A DNA stretch of 64,000 nt. Source: Sycobia sp. Sy_11. Taxonomy: Eukaryota > Arthropoda > Insecta > Hymenoptera > Epichrysomallidae. Below are positions 12,911-27,280 of this stretch, piece after piece. The stretch spans positions 1,862,001 through 1,926,000 of the forward strand of contig JACCIC010000015.1 of assembly GCA_018907035.1 (NCBI GenBank). Direction: 5' to 3'. A program made the position numbers and the translations under genes. Under the pieces are notes generated by a model. It was not told where the DNA came from. It saw only the letters and a list, made by a program, of their open reading frames with translations, and did no database searches. Each line of letters begins with the position of its first letter. The stretch's first letter is position 1.

Positions 12911-15639
12911 CGTGACTGGTGGTTTAGTAAGATTGCATTATGGATGCGTCCGTTTATTAGTTACTTTTAACGAGCATATTAATATAATGATTTCTTATTT
13001 AAAATGAAAAAAAAATTCTTTCATGATTTTGGTTTTACTGAAATTTTGGAGAACTGCCTTATTTAACAGTCGTTTTATTTAGGATCGATTAAATTGTAAG
13101 ATTGAATTCATGTACTTATTACGCATACATTAAATCAGATGTGCGTAGGCCAAGGCATTAATGTAAAAACAATATGTCTTATGATAATGAAATTGTATCA
13201 GAAAATTTAACCAAATACCTTATGAAGCCTTTTCTTAGAAATTTTAATAAATAATCTTTAATTTACTTTATTTTTATATAAATTACATTAATGGAACTGT
13301 ATTTTTTATAATTCACTCTTTGGTGCGTTAATTATTTAAAATCGTTATTTGTAAAACATCAATTACTAATTTGCTCTTTCACGAAAATGCATTATTTAAA
13401 ATTATTAGAAATTTGAAAAAGATAATATTTCTCTAGGCGAAATTATTGAAACATTTTACAAAATTCAGCAGAAACAATTTGCACATTTTTTTCATAAATT
13501 TTTAATCCGTTCTTTTACCCGTCGTAAATTTCACTTTGGAATTTTTAACTATCGAATTTCTTAAATTTTAAATAAAATTTATAAAGCTCATCGACCATTT
13601 TAAAATTTTCCGGATAAATTTTGTATTTTTCAATACAACGTTTATTTTAACCATTTTTTTTTCAGATTAAAACAGAAGTCTTGCTTCAGCAAATTATGAA
13701 AGTTTATACTTAGTCGAGCTAATTTGAATTTTACTCGTACAGCAGCTAATTATAAACTATAATTCTCATGAATACTTACTTAAGAACCAAGGAGCGATAT
13801 TCCGATTTATTATAGTCGAATTCAGCGAAAACTCCGATCTAATTCGGTATTAGCGTTTACCACGGCGGTCAAGAATAAATGTTCCATAAAAGAAAGATAA
13901 AGCCGAACGAACGAATTCCGTAATCACGACGTTCTCGCGCGAGAGCAATTTTCGGAAGTTCGTGAATCCCCGTACCGAGACAAAGCGCAAAGTATGAAGA
14001 AATGTTTTGCGATTCGACATCGCTCCCACAGATAGGCAAAGTATCAACAACGCGCTGGTATCTCCCCCCCCTCACCCCATATCCCTCAGCCGACAGAATC
14101 GCTGAACTATCAGTTCATCGGAGGATCGAGGAGTCGACGATCGACATGAATTATGCGACGGGAACCGCAGTTTCCGGATTTAATCCCGAACGTGTTCCTT
14201 GTGTCGTGGAAGGGGGTGCTCTGGTGAAAAAAGCTCTGGCTCATTCGCGCTAAATATGCCGGGAAATTGGTTGGCTTTTAATTCCACGCTTTTCTGGCCG
14301 CCGATCCGATTAACCCGATAGGACGCGGCGCTCTATTTGTTTTTTTTTCTTTTTTTTTTTCTTATTATTTTCATATCGTTGTTCGCCGGGTATTCTATGC
14401 GATTCTTTCAAAAGCTGGGTAATAATTGTGAGTGGCTCTTAATTAGATTAGCCTTTATTTTTTACCAGCCGTCGAAAATCAGTCGATCCGCAGAAAGAGA
14501 ATAATTAATATTCTAAAGTGGTACGATGAATTAATATTTGAATAATATTCGGAAAAAAAATTTTTTATTAAGCTAACAACAGTATTTGCGGTGGAACAAA
14601 TTTCATTTGATATTTTATTTTTCCGAAAGTAGCGGTTTTAAAAATTAAGCAACAGCTTAATCTTATAAGACTTTAATTACGTTTTACCAGGCGCGTACGT
14701 GGATTTTTCGAAAAATGATAATGTGCAATACCAATTAAGTAATAGAATACTTGATTCGTTACTGCGCAGCACGGTCGTGCGCTTTCGCCTGCTTTATTAT
14801 GCCGACCGCTGTAATCTCTCCAACTTTGCCAGAAAACGCACAAATAGCTGTCGGACCGTGCGGAGGTTTTCAAAAGTATTTACGTGGCTTTGGCGGTAAT
14901 TTCGCGATTATGCGCGCTTTTAAGATTAAATTCAAAGGCCGCCATTTCAAATGTAGCTCCCCATTGTTGTTTAATGGGAAGGTCATTTTGCGCGACGAAA
15001 AAGAAGGCGTAGAACAGCGCTCGGTACTTTTCGAAAGCCGAAAGAAAAGTTTGAAAGGGCGTGATTTCTGAATACTTGCTTAAGAGTCGACAACGGTTAT
15101 TTAAAAAAAATTTTTATGAATTACAATTATCCAGTATAGACTATGATAATTCAAGAAATTAGGGATTTATAAAAAGGAATTTTATTCAAATTCATGTTGC
15201 ATTTTGTTACTGTTTATTTTTTATCAAAGACGATTGTTTATATCGTCACTCGAAACGTTTTCTTCTAGTGTCAATACTTAGGATTCTTCTCTCTTCTCCT
15301 AAAATAGGAGAAAGAAAACTGCAGAGAAGGACGAAAGGTGGAGGAAGAAGAAGCGTGTAAATATTTTACTTTCGTAGAGGCAGCTAGCGGTAGATTTTCG
15401 AGCAAGAATTTCGCAGCTCCGGAGATTTTCAGTCGCCGCGGCCACTCCAAACATTCCGTCAAGTGTCAGAGTTATACGGAGATCGCGGGGGAGGAAAAGA
15501 GAGATGAGAGGTGGGATGAACAATGTCAGAGCGCAATCCACATTAAAGAGGGATAAAACAACCAATCTTTTTTCAATATAAATGTGCATGGTCAATTCGC
15601 CATATTCGAGAATTTTCTACGTGAACTTCCTCTGCGTGC

Positions 15640-15694
15640 TTGTGTGTGTGTGCGCGCGCGCGCGTGTCTGTGTGTGTTTGTGTGCCCGCGCGCG
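15640..15694. repeat. mixed (TG)n/(CG)n alternating tract
   Basis: Alternating purine-pyrimidine units TG, CG, then TG and CG again. Such sequence can adopt Z-DNA. Confidence 0.85.
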
Positions 15695-17501
15695 AATAAG
15701 TATTGACAAAGTCAAATATATATTTACCTTGCTACAAGTATGTCGTACACCAAGTCTGGGTCGCATTTTGGTTTACAGCGTCATGGCGAATTCAGGATAT
15801 ACTTTCACGAAAAAGTTTTCTTCCTACACGTACATAGGCGATCTCTGAGAAAGTGAACGAGCGCGCGAACATTTGCGCGTGTGCAAGTGTGCGTCCGTGT
15901 GCATTAAAGCAAACAATGCGCGGTCGTGGAAGTTTATGTAAGTGTTATAGCTGTGTGTGCACCTTTCCTCTTTGAGGATGGGCAAACATTTGAGAAAGCG
16001 CGTACCTATAAGGGAAGTCACTGAAGTTTCTTTGATAAATATAGGAGATAATGTTTTATGGGGCGCGTGTAGGCTTTGATATTAAGATGGTTTATCAATA
16101 GGCGGAGATAACGTACGGCAACTAATCGTTACGATTGCGGCTCGCTACCTGCGTAGTTTTCAAGCAAGATTAAGTTCGAGAATGTCAAGCTCAGTGTCAG
16201 AAATATAAATATAACAGTAGAGAATTGCCAATGCTCAATCGAAAATAGGATTCGCGTTGGAAAACAAATTTGTAATTATCGTAGGTATATAGTAAATATT
16301 TTCAGTTTCCCTTCAATATATTATTCCGATACGTTGGAAGTTTTAAAGTAACAAGTATGGGATTGCTTTTCAAACATTCAAATTATAAAGCTGATCAATA
16401 TTCAGTTACCAGAATAATCTTTTACGAGGTATTGATGAACGCGACAATTTCGTGCAGCGTTCAAATGCAGAATAAACAAAAATTTTAATTTGAAATTGTA
16501 AACGAAGAGTGATGATTTGAACATCGAATAAGTTAATAATTGAACACAGTTTTGAAGACTTCTACCTGGATCGAAATTTTCTGCTACAATTTACGATAAA
16601 CTTATTTATCAAAATTATTAATGACAAATATATCATTTGTTCTGTAACTTTAAATACCACGAACTTTAAACAAAATTTTAAAAAAAGTCATCCCTAAAAA
16701 ACTTTCACACTTATAGCGGGTAATGATAAACTGTTCAGGAATGGGATATATACTAAGCACACTCACTAACACCTACTCCTCCAACTGTAGTGCCTCCAAC
16801 TTTTAATGATTGCAACGAAACTCTCACGATAAAGTATGGTACAAGCACCTATCACAAACTTGCGAGGGAATAGAGAAATTTTTATACGATATGCTTGGTG
16901 TCGGAGTGTGCGACATCCCAAAAGAGATAAAAACTTCTCTTCCAACATAAGTAATAACATCGAAATTTCTGGTCAATCTCCAGTTTATCTAGCCATTCGA
17001 AATTTAATCCAATAAATATCAGTTATTCAAGCTTTGAACTGATACAATATAAAGCAAAATATATTCAGGTTCCGCGTCATTTGGATCTGTAAACGCGCCA
17101 ATCGTGATGTTTTACGAAAGACCCTGAGCTACGACAGAGGTCAAAGACACGGAGAGACGACGTTTTTGAAAAAGGAGGGAGAGGGGGAAGAGGGGCAGAG
17201 AGGGAGAGAGGGAGAGGGTGAAAAAAATGATGAGAGGTATGAGTAGCAAGATTCTTTTTTCCGGGCGGTACGAGAGGGCCGCTGACATCCCTCGAGTGGC
17301 CATCTCGCGGCGGAGCGGCGCGGTGGCGCAGAGCCCATTCATCCTCCCGACCTCTCGTGAAGAGGGTCGGAGGCCGTGCGGAGGCCCCTTCTGCGCATTC
17401 TTGACACACCTACGCGCGGAAAATCAAGGGTGAAGGAGAAAAAAAGCACAAATTCGACGGATTTTTCCTTTCCTTTTTTTCTCGGGGCGTATAAATTATA
17501 C

Positions 17502-17532
17502 TCCCTCCCCCCGTTGGGGGGGGGGGAGGGGG
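17502..17532. other. C-tract/G-tract palindrome
   Basis: A CCCTCCCCCC run, then GTT, then eleven G, A and five G. The two halves are reverse complements and can pair as a hairpin; either strand could also adopt a quadruplex or i-motif. It lies just downstream of a GA-rich and GC-rich stretch (17150-17420). Confidence 0.6.
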
Positions 17533-17806
17533 TGAAGTCAAGCTAGCAGGCGGCGGGATTACCCACCAGAGAAATCTGGTAAAAAGAATTTTGGAAGAAA
17601 TGGCGGGCTTATCGTGATTAATAGAAAGTTATTTGTATCTTGCCTGGGGGGTGGCTCTAGACTCTACATCGAGGCTTAGACCGACTATTAGTTATGGAAG
17701 TGAGGTAATTGTGGAGCTCGTGCTGGGGGCAAGAGTTTATTGATATACCAGAGTGAATTGTTTTCATTTGTCCTTTTAATTCTTTCGAGGTAAATTTTAT
17801 TGTTAT

Positions 17807-17808
<2 letters not shown>

Positions 17809-17857
<49 letters not shown>
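17809..17857. repeat. (TA)n microsatellite
   Basis: Uninterrupted TA run of about 24 units. Confidence 0.98.
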
Positions 17858-17859
<2 letters not shown>

Positions 17860-18587
17860 CATATCTGTATTATAGTATTAGTTCGTACCAGATAAAGATG
17901 TCGCTGGCTAAAGATTTACCGATCATTACAGAATTTCGTAAATTTACGAAAGGTAATTTAATGTCAAAACTCACTACTGCAATTCAACGTTTATAATTAA
18001 TTGTCGGTAAGTTACATCGCTCAATAGTCATTTCAGGTAAAACGAGGGAATGCAATTTACTCCGCGCATCAGATTTGAACTTCTAGCCAAGGTAAAACAC
18101 AGCCTAGAGCAGCACGCAATCAATTCCAATTCAATCAGGTTTCGATCTTGTTCTTCGCTTTGCTAATGTTCACGTCTATAGCCAGTGATCAAAAATTCGA
18201 GCATAATTTTCTTACCATTTCTTTTATAGTACCAACTTTTTTCTACCTCTGAGAATTGCTGATGTATAATTTTCTTTTTCAATTGAATAAATGTAGTTGG
18301 AAATACAGTTATATTTTATAATGAAACTTATTCATATCTCGAGTGAATCTATTCGTTTATTATCAAGAATTGAAAAAGTAATTTTAAATATCTTGTATGA
18401 GATGATTATCTTTCATCATGAAGACTTCTTTATTAAAAACTAGCCAGATAATTAGAGACCAAAAAATTCATGAAGATTGGGAGATGTAGGCGAAATAATG
18501 ACGTTAAAATTGAATCAGTTTTTAAATAAGATCGCGAAGTGGATTTCGCAAAAATTAACACACGGTAACGAGGTTTCAAACCATTTG

Positions 18588-18658
18588 TGACTACCGCGGT
18601 ACTGAGTAACCGTAAATTGTTACTCAATTGTTACCGCTATAATTCTTTTTGGTAGTCA
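18588..18658. other. nested inverted repeats (stem-loop of three helices)
   Basis: Three perfect arm pairs nest in order: TGACTACC/GGTAGTCA (18588-18595 with 18651-18658), GCGGTA/TACCGC (18596-18601 with 18632-18637), and TGAGTAAC/GTTACTCA (18603-18610 with 18619-18626). The loop is 8 bases and one side carries a 13-base bulge. This could be the core of a small foldback element or a structured transcript. No target-site duplication was identified. Confidence 0.4.
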
Positions 18659-19189
18659 TCTAGTCAATTGATCATTACGCTGTTATATTTTAATGACTGT
18701 TAACAATTCACTTGGATATTCCATGATGACGTTCGATAATTAATCGAGGATAACAATTGTCAGGAATGGCGCTGTATTCAATTGATTAGTGTGTATTAAA
18801 CTTCATTTGCTAAATGTGGCATTTGCTAAAAAATCTCTCCCTATCTTTTCATTCATTTGTAATTCTACAATTTATAAGCCTAAACTTAATTTAATTATTT
18901 CTGAGCCTCCAATAGTAATACGAATGTGCATCTTTCACTTTCACCATAAGTATGGGGCTATACATAAATACATGGATACTCATACAATTCATTTCAACAA
19001 TACAACAATAATCATTTCCTAATATAATCGAGGCGAGAGCGATCCATAGAACCTCTATACTTGGCCAATCTAAAATGCAACTGTGCACATCATCTCTGCC
19101 CGAACCACTTCTGCGAAAATAAAAAAAAAAAAAAATTAAAAAATAAAAAAAAAATAATAATAAAAAAAATCTAGCAAAGAGATCCGAGG

Positions 19190-19625
19190 TAGCGAGAGAA
19201 GAAGGAGCGCGCGCACACGCCATCGAGCACATAGAGTGCGGCCGCTATCTCGGTCGGAGGATCTGCCCGCGCTGGCGCAGCACTGCGGCGAGCAACCCCC
19301 CTTCGTCCGCTGCTGCCCCCCCCCCCAAACCTCCGCTACCGCCGCGCGAACCGCGAGCACAGGACGCCGACCCAGTTTCACGCGCTCCGTTCATAAAAGC
19401 GGGTATCAATGACCCCGGCGTCATGGGCGCGCGTGCGCGAGGCCTGGGCGCTTTATATATAGGCGCCGTCGGGGTTTCCGGGGATCGCTCGTGGCGCATT
19501 GGGGGGGGGGGACAGTTGAAGCTGACGGGGGGGGGGCTAAGGCTGCGCCGCTTCGGACCCGACGGCGGGGGTTCCGCGAAGCTCTCAGTGCGGAAACGAG
19601 ATCTCTGGAACTAAACATTTTTATG
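19190..19625. promoter_or_regulatory. GC/CpG-rich island with a TATA-like box
   Basis: Sharp switch from AT-rich DNA to GC- and CpG-rich sequence with long C and G homopolymers (19315-19326, 19499-19511, 19527-19536). A TTTATATATAGG box lies at 19452-19462 on the plus strand. Several overlapping frames are open on both strands only because stop codons are rare at this composition; none shows a domain. An island promoter is possible, but no transcript start can be fixed. Confidence 0.3.
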
Positions 19626-22600
19626 GATGGTGGAAGAAGTGATTAAATGATTTTCAGACTCCGGCGGATAACATTTTTCACCGTGCGTTTTATCATTGTT
19701 GGCTCGATCCTTGCTTACTGCTGCGGAATACTGGACACCGCAAGGCACTTCGTGTGACCTTCGATTTTTTAATTAAATATCTTAATGACTTTTATTCTTC
19801 AATTCCAGAACGTAACTCAATTTACTGACGTTTTTGTAGATATCGATGAAGTTATTTTTAATGCGAGTAATTTTTACCATTTGTTTCAGATAAATTTATG
19901 CGAATTTTGAAAGGATTAAGTTTTTCAGAATCGGTTCAGAAAAATGAGATTCATAGAAGATGACGACTAAATTTTTGGACATCTTCAGTATGAAATCCAA
20001 GGGGCAGTAGAAAAATGATTTTTTTTTCTGTAATATTCTTTCCTATAATCTTTTTACAGAGGTGAAACACTGTTCTAACCTCAAAAAAATCACTTTTTGG
20101 TAAGGGACAGAATTATATGAATAATACATTTGCATTACATTTGCGTATTGATCATCACATGACAGTTTTGTTTAAGAATCTAAAAGATTGTTAAAAGTCA
20201 ATAGAAATATGCATAAAATCAAATTTTTTACGAAATGAAAATAAAATACGCTAGTTCTATATTTCAGAATCAATTGAGCTTTCATGAAAAGCACTGCTAC
20301 AAGCCGATTCGTATTTTAAAGTGTTTGTTGATAGAATTCGGGTAAATTTGACTAGAGCCGAATCTCAGATTATATTATTCAAATTTTAGAGCATCCAAAT
20401 CCCGGGATCATGCGAATCAAATAGAGGCTTCCACTCAAATCTGAAAGTTCTTAAATATTTGAAATTTCGACATTTGACAGCTTTCAATTCTAGTATGGAA
20501 GGTTGTAGAAAAATTTACAATTTTAAAAATTGCATTAATATGATTTTGTAATAACTACAATTGGACTCAGCTTAAAAGCAAATTTCTTCCTGCGTTAAAT
20601 TTTCTCTCTATCCTCGTGTCAAATATACCTTCGAATTGATCTCCTTATACGAAGAGGTCACCATGACTTAGGTGTTTTAAGCAAAGTGAGTCGGAAACCG
20701 CAGTTATTTGTCCGTATATAGAGTATGGTACAGCGGAAGTTTTGGCGATTCTTCTTATTAATTATGAAGCAGATAGCATTGTAGAAATAAAACGCTAATA
20801 TTTACCTGTGTTCTCTGTCACTATTCTATTTATTTCAAATTTATGGAATCTTTCAAAAAAAAAATTGTGTGTATAAATTGGCGCAAATGCTCAATGTAGT
20901 TTCAAATTTTTAATTATTCTATGATTTATTTCAGAAACGTCGAAGCCTCCTATATATGTGGTTGTCCTTCAAGGGAGTAGCTTCGATACAACCGCTCACA
21001 ACTGTACACTAACCCAATATCGATATACTAAAATAATCGTATATTTTTATATCGCGACGATTTTTTGTGGCATATCACAATGTTGACGTTTATATTTGTG
21101 GTAAATTCCTTTTTTTTCAAACATTATTTATAATAAATTTTACTCTTTTTTTATTAAAAGAAAAAAAAAACAAATTACCCCGTTTGACGTTGGAATGTCA
21201 CTTCGCGTCGTCTATATGCATTTACGTATACCAGCGCCCTCCTGGTCGGACGACTTCGTACGACGTTCTCTTTGCCAATAGAGTATGCGAATGGATCACG
21301 CGCTTGATGAAAGCCTTGTATTTTGAGGCAATCTTTCGAGACGCCGAGATACACAACGTATGAAAAATTCAGCCAATTGAACTGGGACTGATTTCCCATG
21401 AGGTTAGCGCGCGTCCCTTTGCCGAAGATAAAACGGTTTAATGAGTATCCTGAGTACGCGTTCGGCATCCCATTCTCAAGGACTCAGCCGAGGTCTTCAA
21501 TAACAATATATTCACATAATAATTAAATGCCAACGACTTTTTAATAATTAAAAAGTGCGCGGGCGCGCACTAAAAATCACACTTCGCAAATACATTTAGC
21601 TTTTACAAATTCAACTAGCAAAGTAGCAAGTTCATTTCATTCTCGATGATCAGCTGTTCAATTATTGGAATGCATTAATGTTTATTTGTTATATCAAAAT
21701 GTGACAAGTCAACAGCTCCGATGAGTCCTTGAACATAGGGCGTATGATGCAATTGCAGTAAAAGGCGTATGTAAAAGTTGAAAGAGTGATTATTATTCTA
21801 AATCGATTATTGTTTTCTAAGATTGAACCGAGTTTCAGCTATAACGAAATAAGTTTCTTGGGCTGCAATTTCTTACATCCAAACGTGAAGAGCGGACAAA
21901 CTTGTTATATTTTTTCTTACTTTTTGATCGCAAAGTGAACATCTTATAGATGACATATCCCCAAATCATATCTAAATGGTATTATTTTCCATACTACGGT
22001 TAATATTTGTTTCTACATGACTTTTTCCAGAAATTGCATATTTTTGATGAAAACCAAGAAAAAAACTATAAAACATCCTTGGAGTATTTTAAAAATAATT
22101 GAATTATGTAAATATGACAAAGAAATTATATGCGTGATATCAAGGAGAAGGAAATTTTGAAGATATAGTCATTCCAATAAAAATTATTAGGATTAATCAA
22201 TTTGGCCAGTCAGAAATTTGTTGTTTCCAGAAAACCGTATTCACAGCTCTTAGTATTTCAAATCAATGGAGAAATTCGCCATATATTTGGCTTTAAAAAT
22301 TCAATGAAATAGATGAAAACGGCGATTGGTTTATCATCAGAAAAACACTGTAAAAAACAATTATTTAAGCTCGCGCTTGGAACAAATTTCCAAATATCAG
22401 CATCGGTGAATAATTTACGCTTACGCCACAAATATCCGAACTGCTGGGATACGTCTCAGAGGTAGAAGACGATTTATTCATGCGAGATGTCAGTTTATAG
22501 CCAGTGACAGTCGTATGAGCGACGTTCGAAGGTAACCCCCAAGTCGACGCATTATGTATTATGTTCATTTAAATGCTGAATACTTTATGCGATCATTAAG

Positions 22601-22828
22601 CAAAAGCAATGGACTAACAATATCATTCGTGGATGCAGTCCATAAAGCATTTCATGCGATATTAAACCGATTCAAGGCAACGTACTGCATTATGTAGATA
22701 TTTCGCATATTGTTTGGTATTTCATTTTTTTATTTTTTATTTTTTTAAATAAAGATCCCTTGATGCAATTACACGATACGCACGCTTCAATTATTATCGA
22801 GAGAATGACTGCCAATTCGCACAATTCC

Positions 22829-22836
<8 letters not shown>

Positions 22837-22881
<45 letters not shown>
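22837..22881. repeat. (TA)n microsatellite
   Basis: Uninterrupted TA run of about 22 units. Confidence 0.98.
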
Positions 22882-22883
<2 letters not shown>

Positions 22884-23250
22884 CGCGTAATATTTTCAAT
22901 ATTGATTCAAGAGCGCAGAGAGATAATGAAGCGTAAAATTTTCCATCTCCCGGATGTTACGAGCGAGCGGTAATTAGCGTTTCATTCAAGAAAGTCTGTT
23001 ATACGATATACAAGATCCAATTAGGAACTAATAAAGACGATGTTTCGAGTCAAAAATTAGTTCTTTTGTATCCATTCCGTTATATAACATTTATATAGCA
23101 AAAAGTGTTTCGAAAGAAATGTTTTAATGTAAGGCCCTCTTGCAGAAGTTTATTTAACTTTTCAAACATGGCCAATCTTGCTATTACTTTTTTTTATAGT
23201 AAGATATCGATTACTGGCAGTCAGAATTTCTCTTTCTGTTCTGAAACTGA

Positions 23251-23254
<4 letters not shown>

Positions 23255-23306
<52 letters not shown>
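23255..23306. repeat. (TA)n microsatellite
   Basis: Uninterrupted TA run of about 26 units, only 370 bases from the previous TA tract. Confidence 0.98.
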
Positions 23307-23308
<2 letters not shown>

Positions 23309-24094
23309 TTGTTTAATGAAATATAATGAAAACATTCAATAAATGAATACTGCATATTTGGTGACATTAAAAAAAGCCTGAAAATTAAAACTAGACATAT
23401 AATATAAGTTTCATATGTAATAAATAATCCATTATTGTAAAAACTCAAGCTTAAATTATTTTCAAGAAACTTGTGCAATATTATGAGGCGATATAAGTGT
23501 TCATTACTGAGTGTTCAATACTGAGAGAACAGTGTTTATTACTTCCTTCATGTAATTATTTTGATGATAAAAACGAAAATTGCTTTTAATCAATTTTTTG
23601 TTGGTAAATGTCGTCAAGGATCCTTTTCAAAAGTTTTAGAAATGAAAAAAAAAATCAATAGATACATAAGTTGTTTTTTAAGTGTATTTAAAAATTAAAA
23701 CAATAATCGTAAATAAAGATTTTGCCAAGATAAAGCTGATATTATAAATTATAAAATATAGAGCGTAATTAATAAACGTATTTAAAATTGAATTTAATTG
23801 AATTGCTAAACATAAATGTATTTTGATTTGTGTGTTTATGCAATTACATACATTGAACTTACATTCGATCTACAGTATTTTTTCTTACGTGATTCTTTAA
23901 AAAAAAAAAAGAAAAAAAAAGAAGAAAACTTTAAGAAGCCCCAACGCCGAGGCGGGATCTTCGACTGTCAGTGAGAATAGGCTTACCAACCGCTAACAAT
24001 GATCAAATGCACGAGCGTCGTGGCGGGCTTTAGCGCGCCCGTTTAGTTCCGGATCGCATCGGCGCAGCACGTTCGGAAGTGTAGCCAAATAGTG

Positions 24095-24099
<5 letters not shown>

Positions 24100-24142
<43 letters not shown>
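24100..24142. repeat. (GA)n microsatellite
   Basis: About 21 GA units, with further GA-rich sequence to 24170. Confidence 0.97.
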
Positions 24143-24144
<2 letters not shown>

Positions 24145-24328
24145 CGAAAGGGAGAGAGAGAAATAGAGCGCTCAATGGAGATGGATTTCTGCTCACGCGT
24201 GCCCGCGGCCGCTTTCCTGAAACGTAATCGCGCTCCTAGTCAGGGGCCATTTGACGAGAAAGCCCATTACGGAAAATTGAACGGTGCTGAAAAGCGAGAA
24301 AGGAAGCTGGGCAGAGGGGGAGAGGGGG

Positions 24329-24357
24329 AGAGAAAGAGAGAGAGAGAGAGAGAGAGA
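24329..24357. repeat. (GA)n microsatellite
   Basis: Second GA tract in the same orientation, about 190 bases after the first. Confidence 0.95.
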
Positions 24358-26359
24358 CAAAGAGAGACCGAAACGGAGATGAGGGACGTGGATTGAAGCG
24401 AGCGTATAGGCGAGCCTCGCGCAGTAAAAAAAAAAAAGGCCATACAACAAAACGAGCTTTGACATGCTAAAAAGCTGTTGTGTATTGTTTGCGATGTGCG
24501 TACGGGGCGTGACTTTATTTCGCCACGGGTTCCATGTAGTCTTTAATGAAAATTTCTATTATAGATGAGTTCAAGCTTATTGGACGGCTACATTAAAGAG
24601 AATATTATCGATAAAGGTCTTTTATGAACAATTTGATTTTTTTATTTCTCCGATAAATAACGAATTTCCGAAGTTGGAAACGAAAGCCCGGGAACACTTT
24701 CAATTTGAAGACGATTTAATGCAATTAACCGCACGGTTAATCCATAAGCGGTCAGTGGAAAGAAAAAGACGAGATTACGCTTAGGAGCGACACAATATTT
24801 TCTTTTATGGATTTTCACACCATTGACGATTGTTTTACGTAAATCTTTCGGGAAACTGGGAGTTAAATACCGCGCGCTTTATATCGTCGATACTTTATTT
24901 TTTTTTTTTTTCACGGAGCTAACTTTTTTATTACGGCGATAAAAAAAAAATCGACGTTCATTCCGTAGATATTAAATACGCTGGATATTTTCCGCTTTCC
25001 AAATCAGAACTGCGTCGAAAAGAAAGATCCGGGATCCCGGGATTTCGCGTATACGAGCGCTTTCGTGCGACGAGTACGATTGGATCGTTCGCGGATCGCT
25101 GGCAGAATTAATGGAAATCGCGCACGCGTGTCGTAAAAAAGATATGGACGGATTTTTGCATCGATGTTTCAAAGCTCAACGTCTTCTATATGGATATAAT
25201 GTTTGTCTCGATCCTGCGACATTTTTACATTTAGCTTGATAGGTATTTTGATCTGTGTGTGAGATACCTGTATGAACAATTTGCTTCGATGGAAGATGGA
25301 TTATGATACTTTTCTAAGCCTGATAAAACGTTATCTTTAAATCACGGTCAAGCAGGGGATATTAATTTATTTTTTTTTTTTTTTTGGTTTTACAATGGCG
25401 AACGAGTTTATCTACTTCGCGATTGTGTAGAGATTTTTTGATGCAGCTTAAATTTGTTTTATGGATAAATGTTCGTCGACTCCATTTTATATCGAATGAC
25501 TTTTCAGCGTTCACGGAGAAACTTTAGAAAAAATTGCTCGTTTGATCGACTGTGAAATAGAATTATCAACGGTATATTCACCGTAAAGACGAATCGAATG
25601 CATTTGGTCAAAAACATTGTTTCTCTCTCGTTATCTCTTTATCGAATATTATTTACTAGATGCAAATAGACATTTCAATAATAATAGTTCATTTATACAT
25701 AAGTTGATGAATTAATTGAGCTTTAACTTACTTATATACGGCAATTTTTGGGTTCGATTATTCTGCAAATTACTCACCTGTAACAGATGGAAAAAAATTC
25801 ACAATGAGATATATTTTATATATGATTAGATAGACTTAAAATATAATGTACATGGCCTGAATATGTTTTTTTAAAGAATAAATAAATATTATTTTTCTAA
25901 ATCTATGCAAATCAAAGAGTATCTATCAGATATGGGTGGCGAATTTGCTTCGGATTGAGCGAAGCAATTTTTATTCAAAGTTCTAGCGAACCAATCGATT
26001 TGCTTCTCAATTACTGCCAATGAAATTTCGTCGGATTTTACACGGCTGAATAAATTTGGTCATAATTTTGTCAAAATTTTGTTTATAAATAACTGAGGAA
26101 TCAGATATTTGCTAAAATATAAATTTGTCACTTCAAATCATCATTTCGAGGTAAATATAAGGATAATTCGTTTAAAGAATTATTCTGATAACGTGATATA
26201 TTGAGTTAAATAGAGAAGAGTTGTATGTACTGTATAAAAGTATTACATATACTGGGTTTGGATTAATGTTTCATCCTAAAACTTTGATCAATTCCTTTCG
26301 GAGCTGATCAACGTTATGTCCCTGAATTTACATCAAGAGTCCTTCAACTACACGTACAT

Positions 26360-26401
26360 TTGATACCTCATTGTTAAATCTTGATACCTCTTTGATACCT
26401 C
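26360..26401 (+). repeat. three copies of TTGATACCTC
   Basis: The decamer occurs at 26360, 26381 and 26392. Confidence 0.8.
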
Positions 26402-27254
26402 TTGTAAATCAAATGCACTCTCTAGAAGCTTCCTTCCACTATGTCGTTTCACATGTTTTTTCCGAGACTTGTTGTTGATTCATTATATGAATATATTATT
26501 ACAAGTTTCCTTATATTAACACTCTCATATTTTACAATAAACTGAATCGATGAATTCAAGAATCGCTATCGATCGCTATAGTTTTTGTGAAAATTGGTAT
26601 AGAAATATGCAAATTCACCTGTATAATATAGAAATAAATTAGGCGCTTTTGCATAAATATAAATATGTGTAATGTCAAAAGATATTTTGTGCGTTAATCA
26701 GTTCTTAAGCAAATACATCCCAAATTCAGTGTATACACGATATTTTACAGTTATATATAAAAGTGCGATACAACGATATACTTTACAGTTAACCTGAAAT
26801 AATGACCAAACGACCAACGGAACTACTGCCAATCATTTACGAGAATGTAAGCTTTTGTGAATCTTTGACGAAAAGTTACAACATCGTAAACAGAAATCGG
26901 TTGAGCGTCACGCAGCCCAAGTACACCCGTCAATTTGGAAAGCCGTCCGAGCGCGCGTGCCCGAGCGTGCCCGCGTTCACACGTCGCCGGGGAGCGAAAC
27001 CGAACGGCAGGCGGACAAAGACGCGCATTAATACAGCGCCTCTCGCCGGGAATAAAGCCGCGAGCTCGCATCGGGTGCGAAAATCGGCTCGCCCCCATCC
27101 CCGGGTGGGTGGTGCAGAAACTAGCGCCGACGACCCACCGTGCCACCGGCACTTAGAGCGAGACAGATGGACGTGGGTGGTCCGCTCGTCGGGCGCGCGG
27201 GTGACAAGTGCGAGTACACTTTGCGCCTCCGCCCGCAAGCCCAGCCCGTCTCTC

Positions 27255-27280
27255 CACACACACACACACACACACACACA
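27255..27280. repeat. (CA)n microsatellite
   Basis: About 13 CA units inside a GC island. Confidence 0.97.

Larger units (their letters stand above)
12911..19189. other. gene-free stretch
   Basis: AT-rich to 13.8 kb, mixed at 13.85-14.3 and 14.7-15.0 kb, then a TG/CG tract at 15.6 kb and a purine-rich GC patch at 17.15-17.43 kb. The palindromes at 17.5 and 18.6 kb lie here. No supported exon. Confidence 0.45.
19626..26929. other. gene-free AT-rich stretch with microsatellites
   Basis: AT-rich throughout, except GC-richer spots at 21.18-21.46, 23.94-24.45 (between and around two GA tracts) and 25.0-25.15 kb. Frames at 21.07-21.47 kb are open on both strands. No supported gene. Confidence 0.45.

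Noticed and set aside
23105..23478. Opposed frames through a TA tract
   Set aside because: Ile-Tyr repeats come from the microsatellite on either strand.
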